DNA of 35,253 bases from the NCBI GenBank assembly GCA_015057375.1, contig SVEM01000021.1, forward strand, positions 1 to 35,253. The letters are read 5' to 3'. Every line of letters starts with the position of its first letter. Position 1 is the stretch's first letter. Below are positions 15,387 to 23,202 of the stretch, in pieces. Made by a program: the position numbers and the translations under genes. Under the pieces are notes generated by a model that saw only the letters and a list, made by a program, of their open reading frames with translations, was not told where the DNA came from and searched no databases. This stretch comes from Lachnospiraceae bacterium (lineage in GTDB: Bacteria > Bacillota > Clostridia > Lachnospirales > Lachnospiraceae).

Positions 15387-16459
15387 CTGTTTTTACCTCC
15401 TTTGAATAACAGAAATAAAAACATTGGTGCACCAAGAAATGCGGTTAAGGCTCCTATCGGAAGTATCACCGGTGCTATAACTATCCTTGCCACAAGATCT
15501 GCAAGTACAAGAAGAAGTGCTCCTGCCACGGCCGAACCCGGCAAAAGATACCTGTAATCATTCCCTGTAAATCTGCGCACAATATGAGGTGCGACCAAAC
15601 CAATAAAACTTATTATTCCAACAAATGAAACTGCCACCGCTGAAATAACTGAACATATTCCCATACTAAAAAGCGTAACAGATCTGGTATTTACACCAAG
15701 ACTTTTTGCGATATCTGCTCCCCCTTCCATCGCATTATAGTTAAAGCGGTTAAACATAAAATATATCATCGATATCACAAGAACGATTACCAAAATAAGT
15801 AGCTCATTATATCCCGTACTGCCAAGATTACCAAAAGTCCAGAATACTATCGCTCCAAGTTTCGTATCATCTGCAAAATACTGCAAGAGTGTGCTTCCTC
15901 CTGCAAATAATGAACCGAGCGCAGTTCCTGCAAGTATAAGACCGCCCGGTCCTATATTTCTTTTCAATCGGGAAATAATGATGACAACCACAGAGGAAAC
16001 CGAACCGAATACAAATGCACAAAACGTTACTATATACGGATTACTGATCGTAACGGCCGAAGCTGCACTTCCCGAATTTATGATGCCTCCACCAAATGCA
16101 ACAATTCCCACGGCCGCACCAAATGCAGCTCCCTGTGAGACACCAAGCGTAGATGCTGATGCAAGAGGATTTCGAAGAACACACTGCATCACAGCTCCTG
16201 CTACTGCAAGAACCGCACCTACCAAAACCGCACTCAACATACGAGGAAATCGTATATTAAAAATTGCAGTACGCGAAAGCTCATCACCACCACCCGTAAA
16301 TACATTCCACATTTCACCCGGGCTTATGCGTATTGAACCAATGCTTACTGAATATAACGAAGCAATTATTGTTACAAGTAACATAACTGCCAGTATTAAT
16401 CTCTTACGCCTCAAATACATATCATATGCACGCATTTGATTATTATCTTTATGTGTCAC
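15380..16459 (-). CDS. FecCD-family ABC transporter permease
   Basis: A 359-residue membrane protein with about nine to ten spans starting near residue 18. It has FecCD/BtuC landmarks: RFPRMLSAVLVGAVLAVAGA, NPLASASTLGVSQGAAFGA, GLVAPHIVRRFTGNDYRYLLP and a C-terminal PIGALTAFLGAPMFLFLL. It begins with GTG at 16459, six bases after GGGAGAG, and lies three bases after the binding-protein stop. It forms the homodimeric channel of the importer together with the downstream ATPase. Genes of this type transport ferric siderophores, haem, cobalamin or other metal chelates. Confidence 0.95.
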   Translation of the reverse strand: MTHKDNNQMRAYDMYLRRKRLILAVMLLVTIIASLYSVSIGSIRISPGEMWNVFTGGGDELSRTAIFNIRFPRMLSAVLVGAVLAVAGAVMQCVLRNPLASASTLGVSQGAAFGAAVGIVAFGGGIINSGSAASAVTISNPYIVTFCAFVFGSVSSVVVIIISRLKRNIGPGGLILAGTALGSLFAGGSTLLQYFADDTKLGAIVFWTFGNLGSTGYNELLILVIVLVISMIYFMFNRFNYNAMEGGADIAKSLGVNTRSVTLFSMGICSVISAVAVSFVGIISFIGLVAPHIVRRFTGNDYRYLLPGSAVAGALLLVLADLVARIVIAPVILPIGALTAFLGAPMFLFLLFKGGKNRW

Positions 16460-16462
16460 TTT

Positions 16463-17560
16463 TTACTCTCCCAATGTAACCTTTCCGTATACTGCACCAT
16501 AATCCTTAAGCACAGCAAGGAAGTCTTTTTCACCTATAAAAAACTCAAATATCTCATTTGCTTTTTTTTCAAAATCAATATCTGCAAACTTGTCAGGATA
16601 TAATATACAACCCAAATAATATGAATTTGCAAGTGATATCTCAACATTTGGCCAGTGCCATGTAGAATTAGGACACGTGTACAAATTGTCGTTTTTCACT
16701 GCCGATAACTTATTAAAATACTCCGGATTTTTCTTATAATCTTCGTTTATAAGCCCCATATTCTCCGAGTCAAAAATTAAAATATCCGGATTCCATGCAA
16801 GTATCTGCTCCCTATCAACCATAACACCTATAGTTCCGGTTTGTTCCGTAATTCCTGCAGCAACATCATTTGCCGCAATAATCTCAAATACAGGATAATT
16901 AACATACACACCGTCTATACTATGACCACCCTTAAATGTAGCCCCTGCTCCAAGTATGGAAGGCTTATCCGAAATGTCTATATCAGAACATCGCCTTTCT
17001 ATATCAGTTATACAGTTTCTGATATATTCGATTACCATCTCGGCACGCACATCTGCTCCGCATACTTCTCCTATTATCCTCAGAGATTCATCATAATCTT
17101 CCCCAAAAAGTGTTCCCGCACTTACACATACAACCGGAATACCGGTCTGTGAAAACAGATTATCTGCCACATCTGCCGGAAATGTACATATAATAACATC
17201 CGGAGACGCAAGCATAATCTCCTCAGAATAATATGCCGTTTCTCCCATTGCACTGGTTCCGCAAATAGGAAGCTTATGCCAGTCTGCTTGATACGGATAT
17301 GCGTAAGCCTGCAAAGGACTTTCTGTAATCTCACATTCCTCTATTCCAACTACCATATCAGCAAGCCCAAGATATGAAATCATACGTGGAGCATTACCAA
17401 GCGGGACAATTTTCGTCACCTCTACAGGTATCTGAACTTCTCTGCCATGCACATCAGTTATAATTCTTACATCCATAATATCTTTTGTGCCTTGATTTAC
17501 ATTTACACATCCTGTCATTGTTATTAACATAAATAATACTAGAAATATATAATTTTTCAT
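16463..17560 (-). CDS. ABC transporter substrate-binding lipoprotein (iron-chelate/metal type)
   Basis: A 365-residue lipoprotein with lipobox TMTGC (Cys18). A Fe3+-chelate-type binding fold follows: TDVHGREVQIPVEVTKIV, the helix SEEIMLASPDVIIC, and the C-lobe block AWNPDILIFDSEN. Segments GGHSIDGVYVNYPVFEI and PNSTWHWPNVE are typical of a clade of metal-complex binding proteins found with FmdE-like genes. It is the first gene of the importer operon; its ATG has only a poor ribosome site close by (AGAGGAT is 17 bases upstream). It faces the CsoR-family gene across a shared operator and may be controlled by it. Ligand unknown. Confidence 0.9.
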   Translation of the reverse strand: MKNYIFLVLFMLITMTGCVNVNQGTKDIMDVRIITDVHGREVQIPVEVTKIVPLGNAPRMISYLGLADMVVGIEECEITESPLQAYAYPYQADWHKLPICGTSAMGETAYYSEEIMLASPDVIICTFPADVADNLFSQTGIPVVCVSAGTLFGEDYDESLRIIGEVCGADVRAEMVIEYIRNCITDIERRCSDIDISDKPSILGAGATFKGGHSIDGVYVNYPVFEIIAANDVAAGITEQTGTIGVMVDREQILAWNPDILIFDSENMGLINEDYKKNPEYFNKLSAVKNDNLYTCPNSTWHWPNVEISLANSYYLGCILYPDKFADIDFEKKANEIFEFFIGEKDFLAVLKDYGAVYGKVTLGE

Positions 17561-17602
17561 TTTTTTCTACCAAATATCCTCTTATCTTTCTTCCAATACA
17601 TC

Positions 17603-17631
17603 ATTTTAGGATAAACTTTCAGTACAAACAA
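17603..17631 (-). promoter_or_regulatory. Promoter of the metal-importer operon
   Basis: On the minus strand TTGTTT (17631-17626), 17 bases and TAAAAT (17608-17603) lie about 40 bases before the binding-protein ATG. The -35 box is inside the left arm of the palindromic operator. Confidence 0.6.
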
Positions 17632-17654
17632 GCTACCCCGGGGGTTGTTTGTAC
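17622..17654. promoter_or_regulatory. CsoR-type palindromic operator between divergent genes
   Basis: Perfect ten-base arms GTACAAACAA (17622-17631) and TTGTTTGTAC (17645-17654) enclose TACCCCGGGGGT, the C-tract/G-tract core known for CsoR/RcnR-family operators. Its arms contain the -35 boxes of both divergent promoters, so a bound repressor would block both. Confidence 0.75.
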
Positions 17655-17673
17655 AAAAAAATTATGTTATATT
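17645..17673 (+). promoter_or_regulatory. Promoter of the CsoR-family regulator
   Basis: TTGTTT (17645-17650), 17 bases and TATATT (17668-17673) lie 40 bases before the ATG at 17714. The -35 box is the right operator arm, consistent with autorepression. Confidence 0.6.
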
Positions 17674-17713
17674 TTTGCTTGATGAACATTCACTTTCAAA
17701 AGGAGTTAGAGTT

Positions 17714-17998
17714 ATGTCACACGAACACGGGCATTTTCATGATCCTAAGGAGAAAAAGAGACAGATAAACCGTCTTTCACGAGTTATCGGACATCTCCAG
17801 CATGTTAAGAAAATGATTGAAAATGATGAAGACTGCGCAGATGTACTTATGCAGATAGCTGCTTCAAAATCAGCACTGAACGGTCTCGGCAAGGAAATTA
17901 TAAATGAACATATATCGCATTGTATAGCGCATGCTGTTGAAGACGGCGATACTGAAGCTATTGAAGAATTTCAGAAAGCCATACAAAAATACATATAA
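17714..17998 (+). CDS. CsoR/RcnR-family metal-sensing transcriptional repressor
   Basis: A 94-residue all-helical regulator starting at ATG 17714, nine bases after AAAGGAG; an earlier in-frame ATG at 17645 would place the promoter inside the gene. The family pattern RLSRVIGHLQHVKKMI ... DCADVLMQIAASKSALNGL is clear. The metal-site residues are Cys41, His66 and Cys70, the Cys-His-Cys set of Cu(I)-sensing CsoR. The N-terminus is His-rich (HEHGHFHD), as in Ni/Co sensors, so the metal is uncertain. Such repressors leave DNA when metal binds. The only divergent target visible is the FecCD-type importer with its FmdE gene, reached through the shared operator, which is unusual for a family that mostly controls efflux. 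Confidence 0.92.
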   Translation: MSHEHGHFHDPKEKKRQINRLSRVIGHLQHVKKMIENDEDCADVLMQIAASKSALNGLGKEIINEHISHCIAHAVEDGDTEAIEEFQKAIQKYI

Positions 17999-17999
17999 A

Positions 18000-18030
18000 A
18001 AAACCAGGTGTTTATGGCACCTGGTTTTTA
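18000..18030. terminator. Bidirectional rho-independent terminator
   Basis: AAACCAGGTG (18001-18010) and CACCTGGTTT (18018-18027) form a ten-base-pair stem with a seven-base loop. T-runs flank it on both strands. It lies between the convergent CsoR-family and esterase genes and serves both. Confidence 0.9.
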
Positions 18031-18049
18031 TAATGCTTATTTATGTGTA

Positions 18050-19345
18050 TTAGTATAACTTGAATATTCTAGATACGAAGTTATATAAACCAAACTTGAA
18101 TACAGGATCTCCGTGGCTACCGTCTCCGGTTTCATTATATCCACCCATTGTCTCAATGTACATATGAGGGACATCATTTGCTACAAGCTGATCATGATAC
18201 TCTTTAGGGAACTTATGAACTGTTCCGTCATTTTTACCTTTAACGATCATAACAAGTGTATCATCCATATATTCATCTTTAAGTGTAAATTCGTCTCTTG
18301 TGAATAATCCAACATCTGTAACACCCATATCACTGAAATCAAAGATTCCAGGTGCCGGACAGAAAGCTCCGACATATCTGAATGTATCCTGAAGTGCAAA
18401 TCCAAGATGAAGTGTTACACGTCCACCCATTGAGAATCCGCATATTGCTGTATTAGCACGGTCTGTAAGTGTTGAATAATTCTCATCTATATATGGCTTA
18501 AGGCACTGTTCAAAATCATTAAGGAAGTTGTCATATGCTTTGTAATGTACAACGTTAAATCCAAGTCCATTATCTGTTCCTGTTTCATTGGCACAGCCGT
18601 TAGGAAGTACCATAATCATCTCTTCTGCATCTCCGTTTGCAATAGCATTCCAAAGAACATTCTGAACATGACAGTTATACATAGTATGTTCGTTACAGAA
18701 TATACCATGATTCATGTATACTACAGGATACTTCTTGCTTTCATCATAGTCCTTAGGAAGTATTACCCATGCATTTCTATTAATTGTACGTCCTTCAACA
18801 ATAGCTGTTGATGGATATGTAATATACTCCGCTGTACCTGCCACACTGCCATCCTGTGCTTCAAAGTTCTGTGGCACTGACCAATCGTCATTATCACGGA
18901 ACTCGCTTATAGGTCTGTAAGTTGGTGTTGGTTCCGGTGTTGGTTCCGGTGTTGGCTCCTCTGTAGGTGCTACTGTAGGTATTACCGGTGCCGGTGTAAT
19001 CACTACCGGTACAGGATTAACTGTAACCTTAACTTTTCCAACTACTCTTGTCTTCTTCTTTAAAGTTTCTTTTACTGTAATAACTGCCTTTCCTTCTGCC
19101 TTTGCAGTGATTACACCCTTCTTTGAAACAGCTGCAATCTTTTTCTTTGAAGAAACATACTTATATACTGCCTTTTTCTGCTTCTTCTTTATCTTGATTG
19201 ACGCTTTCTCTCCCGTTAACATAACAACTTTCTTTGTTTTTAAAGTTGCCTTCTTTGCTGCGATACCCATATCCCCCGGCATCATACTGCAAACTACAGA
19301 TACTGCAAGAACAAGTCCTACAATCTTCTTAAACCCTCTCATCAT
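18050..19345 (-). CDS. Secreted CE1-type esterase (feruloyl/acetyl-xylan esterase) with Ig-like module
   Basis: The product is 431 residues from the ATG at 19345, six bases after GGAGG; earlier in-frame ATGs overlap that site. A signal peptide ends near MGIAAKKA. Residues ~32-110 are a lysine-rich Big_2-like Ig module, followed by a Pro/Thr/Glu linker with repeated PTPE. The C-terminal ~270 residues are an alpha/beta hydrolase of the esterase-D/CE1 type: YMNHG oxyanion region, nucleophile Ser in GFSMGG, acidic residue in GKNDG and His in DGSHGDP. It probably removes ferulate or acetate from xylan side chains, complementing the GH10 xylanase at 6532, which carries a similar N-terminal module. 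Confidence 0.9.
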   Translation of the reverse strand: MMRGFKKIVGLVLAVSVVCSMMPGDMGIAAKKATLKTKKVVMLTGEKASIKIKKKQKKAVYKYVSSKKKIAAVSKKGVITAKAEGKAVITVKETLKKKTRVVGKVKVTVNPVPVVITPAPVIPTVAPTEEPTPEPTPEPTPTYRPISEFRDNDDWSVPQNFEAQDGSVAGTAEYITYPSTAIVEGRTINRNAWVILPKDYDESKKYPVVYMNHGIFCNEHTMYNCHVQNVLWNAIANGDAEEMIMVLPNGCANETGTDNGLGFNVVHYKAYDNFLNDFEQCLKPYIDENYSTLTDRANTAICGFSMGGRVTLHLGFALQDTFRYVGAFCPAPGIFDFSDMGVTDVGLFTRDEFTLKDEYMDDTLVMIVKGKNDGTVHKFPKEYHDQLVANDVPHMYIETMGGYNETGDGSHGDPVFKFGLYNFVSRIFKLY

Positions 19346-19368
19346 TATCATCCTCCATAATTTAACAT

Positions 19369-19399
19369 AAAAGGAATGGCTTTCCACACCATTCCTTTT
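19369..19399 (-). terminator. Eleven-base-pair hairpin between degV and the esterase gene
   Basis: AAAAGGAATGG (19369-19379) and CCATTCCTTTT (19389-19399) pair perfectly around a nine-base loop. On the minus strand the stem ends in TTTTATG. It can end the degV transcript, but it also falls just after the predicted esterase promoter and 13 bases before the GGAGG site, so it may be a 5' leader hairpin of the esterase mRNA. Confidence 0.6.
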
Positions 19400-19402
19400 T
19401 AT

Positions 19403-19432
19403 TTTATAACACTACTATCATTCTGTAAACAA
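19403..19432 (-). promoter_or_regulatory. Promoter candidate for the esterase gene
   Basis: On the minus strand TTGTTT (19432-19427), 18 bases and TATAAA (19408-19403) precede the hairpin at 19399-19369. Transcription would begin at the base of that hairpin. Confidence 0.45.
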
Positions 19433-19464
19433 ATAAATTAAAAAACTCAGTATTGTTCATGTTT

Positions 19465-20337
19465 TTACAAGTATTTTCTGGTAAATACAAGTGCAAGAGA
19501 ATCCGGTCCTATATGACATGATATAACAAGCGGAAGCGGATTAATAAGAATGTCCTTATCAGGGAACATATCCTGTATCTCGTCTCTGAAATCTTCTGCA
19601 AGTTTTCGGTCATGTGAATATGCCATCATTATATTATAATTACCGGCTTCGTAATCCTCAGGAAAACTTTCTTTCAGACTTTCAATAATTCCTTCTGTCA
19701 TGATACGCTTCGCATTTTTAACTGATCTTGCTTTAGCATACGCATCAAGCTTCTCTCCATATATCTGAAGTATCGGTTTAATTCCGAGAAGTCCTGCAAG
19801 TGCAGCTCCGGCCGGAGTTACTCTTCCACCCTTCTGCAGGTACTTAAGTGTATTAACCATAATAAGTATATTTGCATCCAATGCAGTATCTGTAAGGACT
19901 TCCTTTATCTCTTCTGCCGACATGCCTGAATCTGCCATCTGCTTTGCTTCAATTACACTCTGCCTCTGAGTAACTGAAACTCTGTGATTGTCAACAACAC
20001 AAACCTTACCATCATAATCTATGGCAAGCATATATGCAGTCTGGCATGAACCTGACAAACCGCTTGACAAAGGAATGTATACAAGCTCTTCGTACTCATC
20101 CATCGAAAGCACCTCATCCCAAACGTTTTTAATGCTTTCAATAGACGGCTGACTTGTACTCACATCAGCTCCATTCTCAAGAAATGTATAGAATTCTTCC
20201 TGTGTAAGATTAACATCCTCTAAATATTCTTTTCCATCAATAACAAACGGCATAGGAACTGCATATACTCCAAGTTCCTTCCGTTCACTTTGTGTTATTC
20301 CACTACTGCTGTCCGTAACAATTGCAACCTTTGACAT
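19465..20337 (-). CDS. DegV family fatty-acid-binding protein
   Basis: A 290-residue protein with DegV/FakB features: VAIVTDSSSGI at the start, YAVPMPFVIDGKEYLE, TSQPS near residue 59, the lipid-pocket loop SSGLSGSCQTA, and YLQKGGRVTPAGAALAGLLGIKPIL in the second half. FakB proteins carry fatty acids to the kinase FakA for phosphorylation; no fakA is in this window, so a stand-alone lipid-binding role is all that can be said. The ATG follows GGGAGG by nine bases. It is a single-gene unit with a clear promoter and a hairpin downstream. Confidence 0.93.
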   Translation of the reverse strand: MSKVAIVTDSSSGITQSERKELGVYAVPMPFVIDGKEYLEDVNLTQEEFYTFLENGADVSTSQPSIESIKNVWDEVLSMDEYEELVYIPLSSGLSGSCQTAYMLAIDYDGKVCVVDNHRVSVTQRQSVIEAKQMADSGMSAEEIKEVLTDTALDANILIMVNTLKYLQKGGRVTPAGAALAGLLGIKPILQIYGEKLDAYAKARSVKNAKRIMTEGIIESLKESFPEDYEAGNYNIMMAYSHDRKLAEDFRDEIQDMFPDKDILINPLPLVISCHIGPDSLALVFTRKYL

Positions 20338-20363
20338 AAGTATAAACCTCCCGTATATGGGCT

Positions 20364-20392
20364 ATAATAACACCTTTTTTTCGCTTTGCCAA
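20364..20392 (-). promoter_or_regulatory. Sigma-A promoter of degV
   Basis: On the minus strand TTGGCA (20392-20387), a 17-base spacer and TATTAT (20369-20364) lie 27 bases before the degV ATG. Confidence 0.65.
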
Positions 20393-20440
20393 TGTATTCT
20401 TAATGTCCATAAAACGTGGTATTCATTACTATATCATCGA

Positions 20441-20488
20441 GCAAAAAATAAGAGCTGCAACAGACCTTAAAAATCTGTTTGCAGCTCT
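20441..20488 (-). terminator. Terminator of the ftsZ/ThyX-like end of the dcw cluster
   Basis: A long stem pairs TCTGTTTGCAGCTCT (20488-20474 on the plus strand) with AGAGCTGCAACAGA (20451-20464), one base bulged, loop of nine. On the minus strand it is followed by TATTTTTTGC. It lies 50 bases after the ThyX-like stop. Confidence 0.88.
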
Positions 20489-20537
20489 ATAATCCATATA
20501 AACACTTTATATTATTTAATTCAAATTGTTACAATAC

Positions 20538-21137
20538 TTACTTATAAAACTGTTCATTATAAATATCATAACGCTTTTCGATATCAAGAAGATCTGAAGG
20601 ATCTTTTACGCTTTCAGAAAACTTCTTAAAATATCCGCACTGTGCAAATTCCGGGCATCCGCATCTGTATACGCAATTAGGAACCATAACGTCTGCTATG
20701 TCAGGCTCAACCTCATGTATCTCCCTTTTAAGGTCTTCCATGCACGCCCTTGTCTCCGGACTTGCCTGATAACATAATCTGAATCTGGCAACATTAATAA
20801 GTGCCTGTGCATTAGCCCTGATATCCATATTCACAAGACTGTCCTGAGGCTGCTTGTTACGATCAACCCCTGTGCGGTCACTTCTTTGTGTACTTACCCA
20901 CTTGTCCCAACCAAGCCAGTGTCTTGCAAAATGAACGCTTACCCAGGAATAAATCCCTTCCCATCTCCACTTAATGGCAAGAAGTCTTATCGGACTATGT
21001 TCTGATATGAGAAGCTTCTTTTTAAATGTTTTAGTAGCTTCCACATCCGTAGCAGCTTTATTAACTGTATTACGACATTCATTCTTAGCATCAATCCAGT
21101 CGCAATCTACCTTTTGTATATTAGTATTAATCTTCAT
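20538..21137 (-). CDS. Divergent ThyX-like (FAD-dependent thymidylate synthase family) protein with Cys cluster
   Basis: A 199-residue protein that aligns by eye with ThyX. ISEHSPIR (44-51) matches the conserved EH-x-x-F region; RHW-x7-S (72-82) corresponds to the ThyX RHR-x7-S motif with the second Arg replaced by Trp; and the block from Arg120 (R-x4-A-x2-E-T-R) matches the late R-A-D-S-H-A-Q-W-E-I motif that holds a catalytic Arg. The C-terminus adds Cys155, Cys159, Cys161 and Cys167 in about 13 residues, not typical of ThyX. True ThyX makes dTMP from dUMP with methylene-tetrahydrofolate and FAD; the substitution leaves activity open. It starts 17 bases after the ftsZ stop and ends at a strong terminator, so it is co-transcribed with ftsZ. 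Confidence 0.72.
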   Translation of the reverse strand: MKINTNIQKVDCDWIDAKNECRNTVNKAATDVEATKTFKKKLLISEHSPIRLLAIKWRWEGIYSWVSVHFARHWLGWDKWVSTQRSDRTGVDRNKQPQDSLVNMDIRANAQALINVARFRLCYQASPETRACMEDLKREIHEVEPDIADVMVPNCVYRCGCPEFAQCGYFKKFSESVKDPSDLLDIEKRYDIYNEQFYK

Positions 21138-21154
21138 ATATTTACGAATCCTTT

Positions 21155-22348
21155 TTATCTACGGTTCTTCTGAAGGAAATCAGGAATCTTTATATCGCTT
21201 CCACCCATTGAAGATGAGCCTCCGCTATATGTTGATCTCTGTGTCTGAGCAAATGACTGTGGAACTCTTTCTTCCTTTCTTTCAGCCTGAGCTCTCTGGC
21301 TTTCTCTTCCTGCCTGATATCCTCCTGAAAGGAATGATGGTGTCTGTGATGGTGCAGTCTTCTTGAAGCTGTTAATAAGACTCTTCTCGTTTACTGCATT
21401 AGCCTCAAGTCCTGTAGCGATAATTGTAACAGTAACAAAATCAGGCTGTGAATCATCATATTTTGCACCAAATATAATGTTAGCATCTTCACCTGCAAGT
21501 TCCTGTACATATGAAGCAGCTTCATTAGCTTCGATAAGATTAATATCACCTGAAATATTAATAATAACGTGTGATGCTCCCTCGATGGTTGTCTCAAGAA
21601 GCGGACTGTCAATAGCCTGCTTAACAGCATCGAGACACTTTGTATCTCCTGTAGACTCACCGATACCGATATGAGCAATACCCTTATCACTCATAACTGT
21701 CTGTACGTCAGCGAAGTCAAGATTGATAAGTGAATCACGGTTAATAAGGTCTGTTATACCCTGTACACCCTGCTGAAGAACTTCATCAGCTTTGCGAAGT
21801 GCATCAGGCATTGTTGTATGCTTATCACATATCTCAAGAAGCTTATCGTTAGGTATAACAATAAGTGTATCTACATTATTCTTAAGTCTGTCTATACCTG
21901 ATATAGCATTGTTCATTCTTACCTTTCCTTCAAACTTGAAAGGTCTGGTAACAATACCTACAGTAAGAACTCCGAGAGTCTTTGCAATCTCAGCAACTAT
22001 AGGAGCTGCACCTGTTCCGGTTCCGCCTCCCATACCACATGTTACGAATACCATATCCTTACCTTTTATGTATTCAGTAAGTTCCTCTCTGCTTTCTTCT
22101 GCTGCTTTCTCACCAATCTCAGGCTTAGCTCCGGCTCCGAGACCTTTAGTAAGTTTCTCTCCTATCTGAACACAATTATTGGCTTTACATCCTTTAAGAT
22201 GCTGTTTATCAGTGTTAACACATACAAACTCTACACCTTTAATACCTTCTTCTATCATTCGGTTAACTGCATTATTACCTGCTCCACCTACTCCAACGAC
22301 AAGAATCTTTGCTGCTGCATCTGCTTCATTTGATAAAATCTCTAACAA
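21155..22348 (-). CDS. ftsZ: Cell division GTPase FtsZ (TTG start)
   Basis: The product is 397 residues. The start is a TTG at 22348, eight bases after AAGGAGG, giving [19 protein letters not shown], which matches the MLEF start of Bacillus FtsZ; reading further upstream would put the ribosome site inside the gene. The tubulin-like GTPase has [14 protein letters not shown] (nucleotide contact), [10 protein letters not shown] (T4 signature) and the T7 loop NLDFADVQ. A Gln/Arg/Ser-rich linker (~325-380) leads to the conserved C-terminal peptide [13 protein letters not shown] that binds membrane tethers. FtsZ assembles the division ring; no ftsA is present nearby, as in many Clostridia. The ThyX-like gene is immediately downstream. 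Confidence 0.98.
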   Translation of the reverse strand: MLEILSNEADAAAKILVVGVGGAGNNAVNRMIEEGIKGVEFVCVNTDKQHLKGCKANNCVQIGEKLTKGLGAGAKPEIGEKAAEESREELTEYIKGKDMVFVTCGMGGGTGTGAAPIVAEIAKTLGVLTVGIVTRPFKFEGKVRMNNAISGIDRLKNNVDTLIVIPNDKLLEICDKHTTMPDALRKADEVLQQGVQGITDLINRDSLINLDFADVQTVMSDKGIAHIGIGESTGDTKCLDAVKQAIDSPLLETTIEGASHVIINISGDINLIEANEAASYVQELAGEDANIIFGAKYDDSQPDFVTVTIIATGLEANAVNEKSLINSFKKTAPSQTPSFLSGGYQAGRESQRAQAERKEERVPQSFAQTQRSTYSGGSSSMGGSDIKIPDFLQKNRR

Positions 22349-22364
22349 AACCTTTTCCTCCTTC

Positions 22365-22387
22365 TTGCACTTGTGCAATTAATTATA
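22365..22387 (-). promoter_or_regulatory. ftsZ leader: -10-like box followed by a perfect palindrome
   Basis: On the minus strand TATAAT (22387-22382) is followed directly by a perfect 14-base palindrome, TTGCAC-AA-GTGCAA (22378-22365), one base before the AAGGAGG site. The -35 region is poor. The palindrome could be an operator at the start site or a small hairpin before the ribosome site. The rest of the 140-base divIB-ftsZ gap is very AT-rich. Confidence 0.4.
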
Positions 22388-22488
22388 AGTTATCAAAATA
22401 TATTAAAAATTACATAGTATGCATAAAAACACTATCACATACTTATGATATATTTTTTCTATAAAATAATCAAGATAATTTTCAGTAT

Positions 22489-23202
22489 TTATTGATTTTT
22501 TTTGAGGATTATTTTATCTCCACGATTATAATCCTTTAAATCTATTGTTCCTGACAGATTATTTTTCAATGCTTTTCTTATAACATCAGAAACTGACGCG
22601 ATTTGTTGATCGTACAATTCCTGGTTTCCAAGAAATACCTTTATTTCTCCACAGTAAAGTGTAACCTCATTTTTATTACTGAACACTACCCTGTCAGCCT
22701 GAACTTTATAGTGACTGATCAATTCAGATAAATCAAGAATCATATCTATCTGCTGCTCATTTTCCAGTTCAATTATTCCATTTAACGCAAAGCCCGTAAA
22801 CGATATTCCCTCAATGCACGGCAATGCCTCTGATTTTTCCTTAGAAGTTTCAAGAATCATACCGTCTTTATCAAAATACACATACTCACCCATGTAATAA
22901 AAGCAAGCCACGAGAGCTTTTTCATATACCTGTATCGTTATGGTATTACGGCTTTTTACTGTTATATCCACATCCCTTACAAACGGAATATTATTGTAAG
23001 CACCAAGCTTGTCCTTCAGATATATCACCAGTGCATTATCCCCAAGAAGTCCCTTGGTATAATGCTCTGTGATTTCCTCTTTTGTACATATTTCGTTTCC
23101 GGATACATTTACATTATCCACTTTAAATACAAATATTATAGCTATCACAAAAACAAGTGCCGTTATTATAATTATCAGCTTTTTTTTCACCGATTTACTC
23201 AA
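22489..23202 (-). CDS. divIB: Division protein DivIB/FtsQ
   Basis: The product is 237 residues from a TTG at 23202 that overlaps the murA stop region, 11 bases after GGAGG; alternatives are a GTG at 23190 and an ATG at 23250 with a poorly spaced site. A short cytoplasmic Lys-rich start leads to one membrane span (residues ~9-27, LIIIITALVFVIAIIFVF). Next comes a POTRA domain (VDNVNVSGNEICTKEEITEHY) and an FtsQ-type beta domain with VRDVDITVKSRNTITIQVYEKALVACF. It links FtsL and the septal synthase at the divisome. Overlap with murA points to coupled translation. Confidence 0.9.
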   Translation of the reverse strand: MSKSVKKKLIIIITALVFVIAIIFVFKVDNVNVSGNEICTKEEITEHYTKGLLGDNALVIYLKDKLGAYNNIPFVRDVDITVKSRNTITIQVYEKALVACFYYMGEYVYFDKDGMILETSKEKSEALPCIEGISFTGFALNGIIELENEQQIDMILDLSELISHYKVQADRVVFSNKNEVTLYCGEIKVFLGNQELYDQQIASVSDVIRKALKNNLSGTIDLKDYNRGDKIILKKNQ

